Source: an uncultured Prevotella sp.
Lineage (GTDB): Bacteria; Bacteroidota; Bacteroidia; Bacteroidales; Bacteroidaceae
DNA length: 64,000 bases
Assembly (NCBI GenBank): GCA_905234815.1
Contig: CAJOIX010000002.1
Coordinates: forward strand, 43,074 to 107,073
Direction: 5' to 3'
Positions 35,104-44,031 of this stretch are shown in pieces. The position numbers were made by a program, and so were the translations under genes. The notes below the pieces were generated by a model. That model saw nothing but the letters and a program-made list of their open reading frames with translations. It was not told the origin of the DNA and ran no database searches. Numbering within the stretch: position 1 is the first letter of the stretch; every line of letters begins with the position of its first letter.

Positions 35104-35111
35104 TACTTTTG
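35104..35111 (+). promoter_or_regulatory. Candidate serS promoter -7 element
   Basis: TACTTTTG matches the consensus 56 bases before serS. A TTGACA lies further upstream at 35078 with a longer than usual spacing (23 bp), so the -33 assignment is uncertain. Confidence 0.45.
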
Positions 35112-35166
35112 CCTGAAAATTTTTTCACCAGTAGAATTTATCCTCTATCGTATAATCAAAAAACTC

Positions 35167-36483
35167 ATGTTAACACTCAAACTGATTAACGCAGAGACCG
35201 AGCGCGTGATAGCCGGTCTGGAAAAGAAACATTTCAACGGAGCCCGCGAAGCCATTGAAAAAGTACAGGAAATAGACCGCCAGCGCCGCACAGCCCAGCA
35301 ACAACTCGATGCCAACAAGGCCGAAGGCAACCAACTGGCCAAACAGATTGGTGCACTGATGAAACAAGGTCAGCGCGAAGAAGCAGAAGCCGTGAAGCAG
35401 CGCGTGGGTGAACTGAAAGCTGCCGAAAAAACTCTGAAAGAACAAATGGATCAGGCCGAGCAAGAGCTCACCACCCTACTCTGCCAGATTCCCAACATAC
35501 CCTACGACGAGGTGCCAGAAGGTGCAACAGCCGAGAGCAACCGCGTGGTGAAGAGCAATCAGAAAGAATGTACTGCCGACGACACCGTGGGCAACTGGAC
35601 AGCCAACCCCACCAACAATGAAGCCAAGCTGCCCCACTGGGAACTGGCCAAGAAGTACAACCTCATTGACTTCGACTTAGGTGTGAAAATCACTGGTGCC
35701 GGTTTCCCTGTCTATATAGGCAAAGGTGCACAACTGCAACGCGCACTCATCAACTTCTTCCTCGATGAGGCTCGCAAGGCCGGCTATACAGAAATCATGC
35801 CGCCCACCGTGGTGAACGCTGCATCGGGCTACGGCACAGGTCAGCTGCCCGACAAAGAAGGTCAGATGTACCACTGCGAAGTGGACGACTTCTATCTCAT
35901 CCCCACAGCCGAGGTGCCCGTGACGAATATCTACCGCGACGTGATTCTCGACGAAAAAGACCTGCCCATCAAGAACTGCGCCTACACGCAGTGCTTCCGC
36001 CGCGAGGCTGGATCGTACGGCAAGGATGTGCGCGGTCTGAACCGTCTGCACGAATTCTCAAAAATTGAGATTGTACGCATAGACAAACCCGAACACTCGA
36101 AAGAGAGCCACAAAGAGATGCTCGAGCACGTGGAAGGACTGCTCAAGAAGCTCGAACTCCCCTATCGCGTACTGCTCCTCTGCGGCGGCGATCAGAGTTT
36201 CACTTCGGCCATTTGCTACGACTTTGAGGTTTATTCCGAAGCACAAGGCCGCTGGCTGGAAGTATCGTCGGTTTCTAATTTCGACACCTACCAGGCCAAC
36301 CGTCTGAAATGCCGCTACCGCAAGGCCGACGACAAGAAGATTGAACTCTGCCATACGCTCAACGGATCGGCATTGGCACTCCCCCGCATCGTGGCAGCCA
36401 TTCTCGAAAACAACCAAACACCCGAAGGAATTCGCATACCAGCAGCACTCGTACCCTACTGCGGATTCTCGCTCATCGACTAA
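35167..36483 (+). CDS. serS: Seryl-tRNA synthetase
   Basis: A 438-residue class II aminoacyl-tRNA synthetase that charges tRNA-Ser. The N-terminal 110 residues form the long antiparallel coiled coil that holds the tRNA variable arm. Class II motif 2 is seen in 'CFRREAGSYGKDVRGLNR' and motif 3 in 'LNGSALALPRIVAAILE'. Length and order are normal. A long non-coding gap lies upstream and a perfect terminator lies downstream, so it is probably a single-gene transcript. Confidence 0.96.
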   Translation: MLTLKLINAETERVIAGLEKKHFNGAREAIEKVQEIDRQRRTAQQQLDANKAEGNQLAKQIGALMKQGQREEAEAVKQRVGELKAAEKTLKEQMDQAEQELTTLLCQIPNIPYDEVPEGATAESNRVVKSNQKECTADDTVGNWTANPTNNEAKLPHWELAKKYNLIDFDLGVKITGAGFPVYIGKGAQLQRALINFFLDEARKAGYTEIMPPTVVNAASGYGTGQLPDKEGQMYHCEVDDFYLIPTAEVPVTNIYRDVILDEKDLPIKNCAYTQCFRREAGSYGKDVRGLNRLHEFSKIEIVRIDKPEHSKESHKEMLEHVEGLLKKLELPYRVLLLCGGDQSFTSAICYDFEVYSEAQGRWLEVSSVSNFDTYQANRLKCRYRKADDKKIELCHTLNGSALALPRIVAAILENNQTPEGIRIPAALVPYCGFSLID

Positions 36484-36519
36484 CAATCAACGCCTCAAGC
36501 GCAAAAATATCAAACGAAC

Positions 36520-36567
36520 AGAAGCAGCGAAACCCTCCATGTGTTTCGCTGCTTCTGCTTATTTTTA
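36520..36567 (+). terminator. Strong terminator after serS
   Basis: AGAAGCAGCGAAAC pairs perfectly (14 bp) with GTTTCGCTGCTTCT around a 9-base loop, followed by GCTTATTTTTAATTT. Confidence 0.92.
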
Positions 36568-36703
36568 ATTTACTTAAAAGATTTTTATTAATCATCTGGA
36601 TTTCAGTTTATTAACAAAACCAATTTGAGACGAAATTCAGACCCATCAAAGGGGTCGCGGCAAAGAAAAGAAAAAAAATTTTTACCAATCTTGGAGAAAT
36701 AAT

Positions 36704-36711
36704 TATCTTTG
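36704..36711 (+). promoter_or_regulatory. -7 element directly before the HU-SPOR gene
   Basis: TATCTTTG matches TAnnTTTG and ends only 5 bases before the ATG at 36717, so the transcript would start at or within a few bases of the start codon. The -33 position is just T-rich. Confidence 0.5.
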
Positions 36712-36716
36712 CATAG

Positions 36717-37703
36717 ATGAAAACCCTTGCTCGACATATAGAACAATTATTGCTCAGCAATGACTGCGTGATTATACCCGACTTTGGCGGGTTTGTTGCG
36801 CACCACGTTGCTGCTACCTTTGACGAGCAAGAGCAGCTCTTCCTCCCCCCGCACCGCACCATTGGTTTCAATCCGCAGTTGACCATGAACGATTCACTGT
36901 TAGCTCAGCAGTACGTTCAGGCGGCCGACATCAGTTATCCGGAAGCAATGCGCATGATAGAAGATGCCGTGGAGCGTCTTCGCATAGTGTTAGAAACCGA
37001 CGGACAATTTCTGCTCGACGGCATCGGTACCCTCTCGCTGAATGAGGAAGGCAACCGCGAATTTACTCCTGCCGCATGCGGCATCTCTTCGCCGGCCTAC
37101 TACGGTCTGAGCTTTGTGGAGTTGGCTCCACTGCAGGAGTTGCCTGTGACCGAAGAGGAAGAAGCTACAGAAGATTCTGAAGAAGAGGAAGTGGCAGAAA
37201 CCGTAGAAATCCGCAAGAGCACGCTCCAGCTGATAGCTGCCGCGTGTGTGGCCATCGTGCTGTTCTTTACGCTGCCCAACACCGTACAGGCTCCGCTGAA
37301 TGCAACTTTGGCCAGTGTGGACAGCGGCAAGATGCTACTCAAAGTATTGCCCAAGACTGAAGTGAGAGGCACTGTAGCCGATTTGACGCTACAGCAAGCA
37401 AAACCCTCAGTGCAGGAGAAGTCTGTACCTGTTCCGGAGAAAACCACAACACCGGCGGTTATGCCAACACCACAAAGCTATTACACGCTGGTGCTGGCCA
37501 CTGATGTATCCAAGCGAAACGCCGCAGCCTTTGTGGAATCGCTCAGCGCAAAAGGATTTCCCCAAGCATCTGTCAGAGATGGGAAACGGCGCAGAATTGT
37601 TTATGGAGTATTCGCTTCCGAGAGTGAGGCCTACCGCAAGCTGGCACAACTGCGTAGCAACAGAGAGTTTGCGGATGCCTGGGTGATGAAAATCAAAGAA
37701 TAA
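36717..37703 (+). CDS. HU-like (CCDC81-type) and SPOR domain membrane protein
   Basis: A 328-residue protein with two N-terminal HU-like (HU-CCDC81 bacterial type) domains at about residues 1-60 and 62-125, an acidic linker rich in Glu (about 145-162), one transmembrane helix (about 168-188), a Pro/Val/Thr-rich periplasmic linker, and a C-terminal SPOR domain (about 245-325; 'YYTLVLATDVSKRNAAAFVE'). SPOR domains bind denuded peptidoglycan at the division septum, and the N-terminal domains are DNA-binding relatives, so the protein could link nucleoid or other cytoplasmic partners to the septum. The next gene overlaps its stop by one base. Confidence 0.85.
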   Translation: MKTLARHIEQLLLSNDCVIIPDFGGFVAHHVAATFDEQEQLFLPPHRTIGFNPQLTMNDSLLAQQYVQAADISYPEAMRMIEDAVERLRIVLETDGQFLLDGIGTLSLNEEGNREFTPAACGISSPAYYGLSFVELAPLQELPVTEEEEATEDSEEEEVAETVEIRKSTLQLIAAACVAIVLFFTLPNTVQAPLNATLASVDSGKMLLKVLPKTEVRGTVADLTLQQAKPSVQEKSVPVPEKTTTPAVMPTPQSYYTLVLATDVSKRNAAAFVESLSAKGFPQASVRDGKRRRIVYGVFASESEAYRKLAQLRSNREFADAWVMKIKE

Positions 37704-38227
37704 TGAAACGCGTCAGATGCCCGAAATGTGATGCCTATATCACGTTCGACGAAACCCAATACAGCGATGGACAGTCGCTGGTTTTTGTTTGTCCTGAATG
37801 TAACAAGCAATTCGCCATCCGCATTGGCGTATCTAAGCTCCACAACAGACAGAAAGAGACACACCCAGAAGATGAAATGCACGACGCTCCGTGCGGTTCA
37901 TTGCTGGTGATTGAGAATGTTTTCCACTTCAAACAAGTGATTCCCCTGAAAATGGGACGCAATGTGGTAGGGAAATACATGAAGGGCAACAAGGCCAATT
38001 GCCAGTTTGAAACACGCGATCCGAGCGTAGATATGCACCACTGCATCATCACGGTGGACAGAGACAAGCAGCAGCGGTTGCGCTATACGCTGCAAGACGG
38101 GCCCAGCTACACGGGAACCTTTGTTGACAACGAAATACTGGGCGACCGCGAACGCCGAATCATAGAGCCCGACACGCTCTTCACCCTCGGAGCAACAAGC
38201 ATCATTCTGAAAGGAGCAGAAGAATAG
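37703..38227 (+). CDS. Zinc-ribbon and FHA domain protein
   Basis: A 174-residue protein. An N-terminal C4 zinc ribbon (CPKC at residue 6 and CPEC at residue 30) precedes a forkhead-associated domain at about residues 60-170, with the FHA signatures 'KMGRNVVGK' and 'DPSVDMHHC'. FHA domains bind phosphothreonine, so it probably senses a phosphorylated partner. It is in the cytoplasm, with no signal or membrane segment. It starts on the last base of the HU-SPOR stop (TAATG) and is followed after 63 bases by ftsE, a context that suggests a role in division or envelope signalling. Confidence 0.85.
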   Translation: MKRVRCPKCDAYITFDETQYSDGQSLVFVCPECNKQFAIRIGVSKLHNRQKETHPEDEMHDAPCGSLLVIENVFHFKQVIPLKMGRNVVGKYMKGNKANCQFETRDPSVDMHHCIITVDRDKQQRLRYTLQDGPSYTGTFVDNEILGDRERRIIEPDTLFTLGATSIILKGAEE

Positions 38228-38290
38228 CAGCAAAAAATTCTCTTAGATTTTCAATATAAGCCTACGGCGTAACTAAAAAAATAAGCAATT

Positions 38291-38971
38291 GTGATAAAAT
38301 ATAAAAGCGTAAAAATTTATCAGGCCGAGAAGGTAATTCTCAACAATGTTGACTTTGAGGCATCGGCTGGAGAATTCATCTATATCATCGGTAAAGTGGG
38401 TTCGGGCAAGAGCTCGCTGCTGCAATCGTTCTATCAGGAGATAGATATTTATCCCGAAGACGCAGAAACGGCTGAAGTGCTGGGGGTTGATCTCACCCAC
38501 ATCCGCCGCAAGGACATTCCTGCACTTCGCCGGCAGATGGGCATCATCTTCCAGGATTTCCAGTTGCTGCACGACCGTTCGGTGAAAAAGAACCTCGACT
38601 TTGTGCTGCGTTCTACCGGATGGGACGACAAGGCCGCACGCGAACAGCGTATTCAGGAGGTGCTGGAACAGGTGGGCATGGCCAGCAAAATAGACAAGCA
38701 GCCCCACGAACTGTCGGGTGGCGAACAACAGCGAATAGCCATCGCGCGCGCCATACTGAACCGCCCCAAACTGATTGTGGCCGACGAGCCGACCGGCAAT
38801 TTAGACCCAGAAACGGCCACACAAATCATTTCGCTGCTGCGCTCGCTGACCGAAGAAGGCACAACCGTCATCCTGACCACACACAATCTGCCCATGCTCG
38901 ACCAGTTCCCGGGCAAGGTATATAAGTGTGAGGACGGTACCATCAGCCTGCAAGCCGCAGCCAACAGTTAA
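38291..38971 (+). CDS. ftsE: FtsE-like cell division ABC ATPase
   Basis: A 226-residue ABC ATPase. Walker A is 'GKVGSGKSS', the signature is 'LSGGEQQR' and Walker B is '[12 protein letters not shown]', with the H-loop in 'TTHNLPM'. Bacteroidota FtsE works with the membrane partner FtsX in activating cell-wall hydrolases at the septum, but ftsX is not adjacent here, as is common in the group. Translation starts with GTG at 38291 (M-I-K-Y-K). The FtsE name rests on overall similarity and length; LolD-like lipoprotein export ATPases are close relatives. Confidence 0.8.
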   Translation: MIKYKSVKIYQAEKVILNNVDFEASAGEFIYIIGKVGSGKSSLLQSFYQEIDIYPEDAETAEVLGVDLTHIRRKDIPALRRQMGIIFQDFQLLHDRSVKKNLDFVLRSTGWDDKAAREQRIQEVLEQVGMASKIDKQPHELSGGEQQRIAIARAILNRPKLIVADEPTGNLDPETATQIISLLRSLTEEGTTVILTTHNLPMLDQFPGKVYKCEDGTISLQAAANS

Positions 38972-38999
38972 TGTTTTTCATCATTTCTTTGTTTTCTAC

Positions 39000-40334
39000 A
39001 TGATAGTCATGAAATTTGGGGGTACCTCTGTTGGAAGCCCCGAACGCATAAAAGAAGTTGCCAATATACTGGTAAATTTCGGACAACCCCTGTTGGTAGT
39101 GCTGTCTGCCATGAGTGGCACGACAAACGCCTTGGTTGAAATTGCAAACTGCTACCGTAAGGGCGATAACGGCCAGGCCGGAACACTCATTGCCGAACTG
39201 CAACAAAAATATCAGCAGCACGTGCAGTCGCTGTACGCTACAGAAGAGATGCGCCAGAAGACCGCAGCGCTGCTCGAAGATAAATTCAACTTTATCCGCT
39301 CGTTTGCTGGCGATTATTTCTCTTCGTTTGAAGAAAAGCAGATTGTTGCCCAAGGCGAAATCATGAGCACCAACATGATGGTGAACTATCTGGTAGAATG
39401 TGGCTATGCCGCTTGTCTGCTCAATGCGCTCAACATGGTTTACACCAATAAAGACGGTGAACCAGACATGGAGAAGATTTCTCAGGCCACCCACGCCGCC
39501 CTATCAGCCAATCCCAACAAGCAGATATACGTGACGCAGGGTTTTATTTCGACCAATGCCTTTGGCGAAACCGACAATCTGCAGCGTGGCGGCTCTGACT
39601 ATACAGCCACCCTCTTAGGCGCAGCCATTCGCTCGGAAGAGGTACAGATATGGACTGATGTGGATGGAATCCACACGGCCGACCCACGCATTGTAACAAA
39701 TACACGTGCAATTCGCGAGGTGAGCTTCAACGAAGCAGCCGAATTGGCACGATTCGGAGCAAAAATTCTTCACCCCACTTGCGTGATTCCTGCACAAAAA
39801 GCTGATGTGCCCATCCGACTGAAATATACGATGGACCCAGAGGCAGAAGGCACACTCATCACAAACAGCCCGTCAACCTCTTCTTCGTCAGCAGCCGCAA
39901 CACCCACTGCGATTGCCTCGAAGGAGCCTATAACGCTGTTGCGCCTGCAGCCCAAGCACAACATTTCCGCCACCACGCTGCTAAAGCGCGTATGCGATGA
40001 ACTCATTGCTCACCAGCTTCAGCCAGACTTGACAGCTCTCTGCGGCGGAAACATACTCATGGCGATTGGCAACGACGCAATGACAGAGGACTTTATTGAG
40101 AGAGTGCAGCTTTGGAGTTATCTGAACAAGGACATGAACTGTTCGCTGATAGCCATTGTGGGCGACTACGAAGATAATGAAAAACTGAGGGGATGTGTTA
40201 TGGATGCCGTTCCGCAACAGGCAATAAAGGTGCATTTGCAGGGTATCTCCCCCTTGAGCATCTCATTTGTGGTGAAAAGAGACGACCGAGATGCCTTTAT
40301 CTCATTAATGCATCAACAGTTATTTGCCTTGTAA
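39000..40334 (+). CDS. lysC: Aspartate kinase
   Basis: A 444-residue monofunctional aspartokinase, the first step toward lysine, methionine and threonine. The N-terminal 'KFGGTSVG' and 'GRGGSDYTATLLGAA'-type motif ('QRGGSDYTATLL') define the kinase domain, and the C-terminal part carries ACT domains used for feedback control. Between them is an unusual Ser/Thr/Ala-rich linker ('NSPSTSSSSAAATPTA'). The ORF track begins at 38928; the ATG at 39000 (MIVMKFGG) is chosen. The gene follows ftsE after 28 bases and its last 22 bases overlap the convergent GSCFA gene. Confidence 0.92.
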   Translation: MIVMKFGGTSVGSPERIKEVANILVNFGQPLLVVLSAMSGTTNALVEIANCYRKGDNGQAGTLIAELQQKYQQHVQSLYATEEMRQKTAALLEDKFNFIRSFAGDYFSSFEEKQIVAQGEIMSTNMMVNYLVECGYAACLLNALNMVYTNKDGEPDMEKISQATHAALSANPNKQIYVTQGFISTNAFGETDNLQRGGSDYTATLLGAAIRSEEVQIWTDVDGIHTADPRIVTNTRAIREVSFNEAAELARFGAKILHPTCVIPAQKADVPIRLKYTMDPEAEGTLITNSPSTSSSSAAATPTAIASKEPITLLRLQPKHNISATTLLKRVCDELIAHQLQPDLTALCGGNILMAIGNDAMTEDFIERVQLWSYLNKDMNCSLIAIVGDYEDNEKLRGCVMDAVPQQAIKVHLQGISPLSISFVVKRDDRDAFISLMHQQLFAL

Positions 40335-41149
40335 GCGTCGAAAAGAGTTTTCGCTTCGGGGTAACGTTCTTGAAAAGCCTTGATCTTAAATTCTAATGCG
40401 GTTTGAAAGCGTTGATTCTCTTCACTATCCGGACGGAAAGGACGATGGTGAAGGGCATCTTTCAGCGGTTTCCATGCTGCAAGGAAATCCAGCGTATCTG
40501 CTGAGCCATAAGTCTGAACAAACTGCTCATAAATATAATCAACCGCCTGTTCGGAGGGATGAATCATATCGGGCGAATAGAACCTGTAGTCGCGCAGGAA
40601 ATCCATCATGATTTCGTAAGCAGGAAAATAGCTTGAACAGCCTGGTTGTGCTTTCACCACATTGTCGGATGCGAGCAACAAGGTAGCCTTAGAGAGTTGG
40701 CTCTCGTGAAATCCATACTTCTTATAACGTATGGGACTCACCGTAAAGATAATCTGAATAGCAGGATTTTTCTCTTGCAATGCCTGTACTGCCTGCAGAA
40801 GATATTCCGTACACTCATCCACATTCAGCACTTTTTCTTCGAATAACTGTTGCGGTCGTTTTTGACAGTTATCAACGATATTACCAGTTGACCGCTCGAT
40901 GTATATGTGATTGGTTCCTAATGTAATAACCGCAATGTCTGGAACGAATTTGGAGAATTCTTGGATGGTGTGAAGAATGGAGGCTGGATTGTACATAACC
41001 CCATAGGGATTGACCGCTGCCTGAAAGAGATCGCCCTGAAATCTGCGGCCAATACTATCGGCAAAACAGGAACCCACAAACAAGATTTTTTCTATGGACT
41101 CAATCTTAAAAGATGAGGGTGGAATGATTACAGGTGTTTGCAGTTCCAT
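40313..41149 (-). CDS. GSCFA domain protein (SGNH-like hydrolase family)
   Basis: A 278-residue cytoplasmic protein named for the motif 'VGSCFADSIG' near its N-terminus, which holds the SGNH-type serine; 'TLGTNHIYIE' and the late 'SPDMIHPSEQAVDYI' complete the expected hydrolase blocks. The family is probably an acyl ester hydrolase, but no substrate is established. It converges on lysC with a 22-base overlap and no terminator between, so the two transcripts must overlap antisense. Upstream on the same strand, 57 bases away, is the YfhO gene, possibly in one transcript. Confidence 0.85.
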   Translation of the reverse strand: MELQTPVIIPPSSFKIESIEKILFVGSCFADSIGRRFQGDLFQAAVNPYGVMYNPASILHTIQEFSKFVPDIAVITLGTNHIYIERSTGNIVDNCQKRPQQLFEEKVLNVDECTEYLLQAVQALQEKNPAIQIIFTVSPIRYKKYGFHESQLSKATLLLASDNVVKAQPGCSSYFPAYEIMMDFLRDYRFYSPDMIHPSEQAVDYIYEQFVQTYGSADTLDFLAAWKPLKDALHHRPFRPDSEENQRFQTALEFKIKAFQERYPEAKTLFDAYKANNC

Positions 41150-41205
41150 GTTTTATAACGGTTGTTTTCAGTGAGCAAATAAATAATGACTGCGGTGGAT
41201 TGCCT

Positions 41206-43761
41206 TTAAGCGTTGGTGCCAGTCTTTCGCTGGCGCAAAGCATTGAGGAGACGCGGGTGTGAGGACGCAATGGCAGCAAGCAATACTCCGATGACTAACA
41301 AGAGCAAAACGATGCTGGCGATAGTGGCAATGATTTCAGTGGTCTTGACCGACTGAGGTTTAAATGTGAGTACCACTTTGTGCTGGCCAGGCTCGATGCG
41401 AATGGCACGGAGCACGTAATCGACACGGCCAATGGGCGTCTGCAATGAATCGACGGTAGCAGTCCAGCCAGGATAATAGATCTCTGAGAAGACCAGCACA
41501 CCACCCTTTCCGCTCTGCACATCGTAGGTGAGCTGATTGGGCTGATAGTCTGTGATGGTTACTCGTGAGAGGGTATCCTGCTCAGTGCTGGAGCCTAAGA
41601 TGCTTTCAAATCGTTTATCGGCCACGGCCACATGGCGAAGCGGCAACCGCGAAAGGGCATCCAGCTCGTCGTTGGCATTATCAACATATTCCACACGGTC
41701 AACCATCCACGCATTGCCATAGGTGTAAGGATTGAGCAGGGGCACGGTCTGATTGTCGCTCAGCGGCAAAATGAAGTACTTGGCATTGAGCATATTGAGC
41801 ACAGGGAACAGCGAGTCGCCTTTGATCATTGTCATATCGCCCATAGCAGACGCCACAGCAGGAAGGAGTTTGTTCATTTCAGGCTGTATGTGGGCGTCAA
41901 TCAGTTCCTGATAACGACGCAGCTTGGCTGCATGATAACCGCCGATGGATTTATGATAATACGATGTATTGTTCTCGTTGAAAGTATTCCCGGCGAGATT
42001 AAGCACGCGATAATCAAGCGACTGATCCAAGAGAATCTGCTCGTCGGTAGGTGTCTTGGGCTGCGGCTGGTCGCGGAGACTTTTCTCAACAAACATTTCA
42101 TCGAAGAGATAACGCTTGTTGATTTGCCACATATCAACAAGACAGAGCACAGCCAACAAACCGACAAGCCATTCTTGGCGGAGCTTTCCGAAGCGGAACA
42201 AGAGCAACAGGCCGCAACCGAGCAAGATAATCCACATAGATCGCCAGCAATCGGCCACGAAGATATGCTGGTGCATTTCGGCAACATTGCCAAGCAATGC
42301 GCTGGAAAGGCCGGCCAATTCAGGCTGCTGTTGTGTGATGACCCGTTCTATGTGTTCTGCCGTCTGTATATCGCTGCCAGAGATGAACTCGAAAAAGACT
42401 GTGGGCATCAGGGCAAAAGTGAGGCAAATGCCTGCAGTGAGCGCCAGGCTGATGAGCCATGCCCGCACTTCGTGCTTTTCGATCTTTGCTGTTCGGCGCT
42501 GGATAATCTCATTGAGCGCCATGACGGCTAACAGCGGAATGGTAAATTCTGCAATTACGAGTATGGATGCCACTGTACGGAATTTAGCATACATCGGCAT
42601 ATAATCGATGAAGAAATCAGTAAGAGGCATGAAATTGCGCCCCCACGAGAGCAGTATGGACAAAATGGTGGCAGCAAGGAGTGCCCACTTCATGGGACCC
42701 TTCACAATGAAGATGCCGAGCACAAAGAGAAATAAAACAAAAGCTCCGACATAAACAGGACCTGATGTGCCGGGCTGGGTGCCCCAATAGGATTCAAAAT
42801 AGTTGTAGAACTGTGCCAATTCCGGATCAGCCTTCTCCATGGCCTTCTCATCGCGAGAGAGTGGGAATGAAGCGCCTCCCTTGGTGTTGGGAATTAAAAG
42901 TGTCCACGTTTCGTCCAGTCCATAGCTCCACTGTGTAATATAGTCGCGATCTAATCCGCTATTTGTCTGATTGGCACTATTGCTTTTCACCAATTCGCTT
43001 TTACCGCGCATAGATTCCTGGCCATACTCCCAAGTGTGATAAAGATTACTGAGGTTGATGAGTATGCCTAAGGCTGCACCAAGAATACAAACTCCCGTGG
43101 CGCGCCAGAAACGAATCATCTGCTTTTGACGAATTGCTTCGACGAGGAAAGCAATCACCATAAATAAAAGCGGGAAAAGGAAGTAATAGGTCATTTGCAC
43201 ATGATTGGCCTTCACTTCAAAAGCCGTAAATATGGCTGTAAGAATCAATCCCCAGAGATATTTTCCCCGATAGGCCAGCACCACTCCACCAATCATGGGC
43301 GGAAGATAGGCCAAGGCCATCACCTTCCAGATGTGACCAGCAGCAATGATGATAAAGAAGTAGGAAGAAAAGGCCCACAGGATAGAGCCTAAAGCGGCTA
43401 ATTCACGTCGGAAGTTGAATGCACGCAGCATGATATAGAAGCCCAAAAGATAGGCAAAAACGTACCAAACATTTTCGGGCAGCCACAAGTGGTAAGCATC
43501 CATGAGAGCTCCCAAGGGGCGTGTGGAAGTATAGGAGGGTGCCGTCTGATATGTGGGCATTCCAGAAAATGTAGCATTGGTCCAGCGTGTGTGATGTCCC
43601 GTCTGCTCGTAATAAAGAGTTTGTTCCTGACCTGCTCCACGACCGGCTGAAGCGTCATGGCGGTATAATATGCGGCCTTCCAAATCAGCAGGCATGAAAT
43701 AGGCAAACGCTATTGCAGCAAAAACGAGAATAAAAAATACATCCCAAAGATATTTTTTCAT
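41206..43761 (-). CDS. YfhO family large membrane protein
   Basis: An 851-residue polytopic inner-membrane protein with about 13 helices, a large periplasmic loop after the N-terminal helices and another C-terminal periplasmic domain before the last helix (about residue 815). It matches the YfhO family, related in fold to GT-C glycosyltransferases, whose members help put sugars on surface polymers; in Bacteroidota the target is not known. A near-perfect promoter lies just upstream. It precedes the GSCFA gene on the same strand. Confidence 0.88.
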   Translation of the reverse strand: MKKYLWDVFFILVFAAIAFAYFMPADLEGRILYRHDASAGRGAGQEQTLYYEQTGHHTRWTNATFSGMPTYQTAPSYTSTRPLGALMDAYHLWLPENVWYVFAYLLGFYIMLRAFNFRRELAALGSILWAFSSYFFIIIAAGHIWKVMALAYLPPMIGGVVLAYRGKYLWGLILTAIFTAFEVKANHVQMTYYFLFPLLFMVIAFLVEAIRQKQMIRFWRATGVCILGAALGILINLSNLYHTWEYGQESMRGKSELVKSNSANQTNSGLDRDYITQWSYGLDETWTLLIPNTKGGASFPLSRDEKAMEKADPELAQFYNYFESYWGTQPGTSGPVYVGAFVLFLFVLGIFIVKGPMKWALLAATILSILLSWGRNFMPLTDFFIDYMPMYAKFRTVASILVIAEFTIPLLAVMALNEIIQRRTAKIEKHEVRAWLISLALTAGICLTFALMPTVFFEFISGSDIQTAEHIERVITQQQPELAGLSSALLGNVAEMHQHIFVADCWRSMWIILLGCGLLLLFRFGKLRQEWLVGLLAVLCLVDMWQINKRYLFDEMFVEKSLRDQPQPKTPTDEQILLDQSLDYRVLNLAGNTFNENNTSYYHKSIGGYHAAKLRRYQELIDAHIQPEMNKLLPAVASAMGDMTMIKGDSLFPVLNMLNAKYFILPLSDNQTVPLLNPYTYGNAWMVDRVEYVDNANDELDALSRLPLRHVAVADKRFESILGSSTEQDTLSRVTITDYQPNQLTYDVQSGKGGVLVFSEIYYPGWTATVDSLQTPIGRVDYVLRAIRIEPGQHKVVLTFKPQSVKTTEIIATIASIVLLLLVIGVLLAAIASSHPRLLNALRQRKTGTNA

Positions 43762-43798
43762 GACGTGAAATATGTTTCTAATAAATTATATTTGGCGA

Positions 43799-43829
43799 CA
43801 AAGGTACGATTTAGCGAGCAAAGAGCAAA
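43799..43829 (-). promoter_or_regulatory. YfhO promoter
   Basis: On the minus strand TTTG (plus 43826-43829), exactly 19 bp, then TACCTTTG (plus 43799-43806). The transcription start would be near 43793, about 32 bases before the YfhO ATG. Confidence 0.8.
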
Positions 43830-43891
43830 ATCGTTTTGGCTCTTTCAAGCATGAGTACCTTATCAAAAGGTACGATTTAGCGAGCAAAGAG
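43800..43891. repeat. 25-26 bp direct repeat containing the YfhO -7 element
   Basis: AAAGGTACGATTTAGCGAGC plus AAAGAG occurs at 43800-43825 and again at about 43866-43891, 66 bp apart. The left copy contains the YfhO promoter; the right copy has one extra A and lacks a -33 element, so it looks like a dead duplicate of the promoter. Confidence 0.85.
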
Positions 43892-43956
43892 TAATTCAAC
43901 TTCGTACTGCCACGGGGCATGACTAAACAAATAATCGGAACTTGGCGTGCACAATT

Positions 43957-43985
43957 CAGCCCAGCTGCATATTGCGGCTGGGCTG
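43957..43985 (-). terminator. Perfect hairpin after the mannan locus
   Basis: CAGCCCAGC and GCTGGGCTG form a perfect 9-bp stem with an 11-base loop, 47 bases beyond the epimerase stop. No clear U-tract follows in the leftward direction, so termination would be weak or the hairpin may protect the 3' end. Confidence 0.45.
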
Positions 43986-44031
43986 CGAGGATGAATACCT
44001 TTAAAGAATTTTTAGTTGACGGAAATAGAAG

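Noticed and set aside
41632-42531. Plus-strand ORF of 299 residues
   Set aside because: Antisense shadow of the YfhO gene, which has a good promoter and membrane pattern on the other strand.
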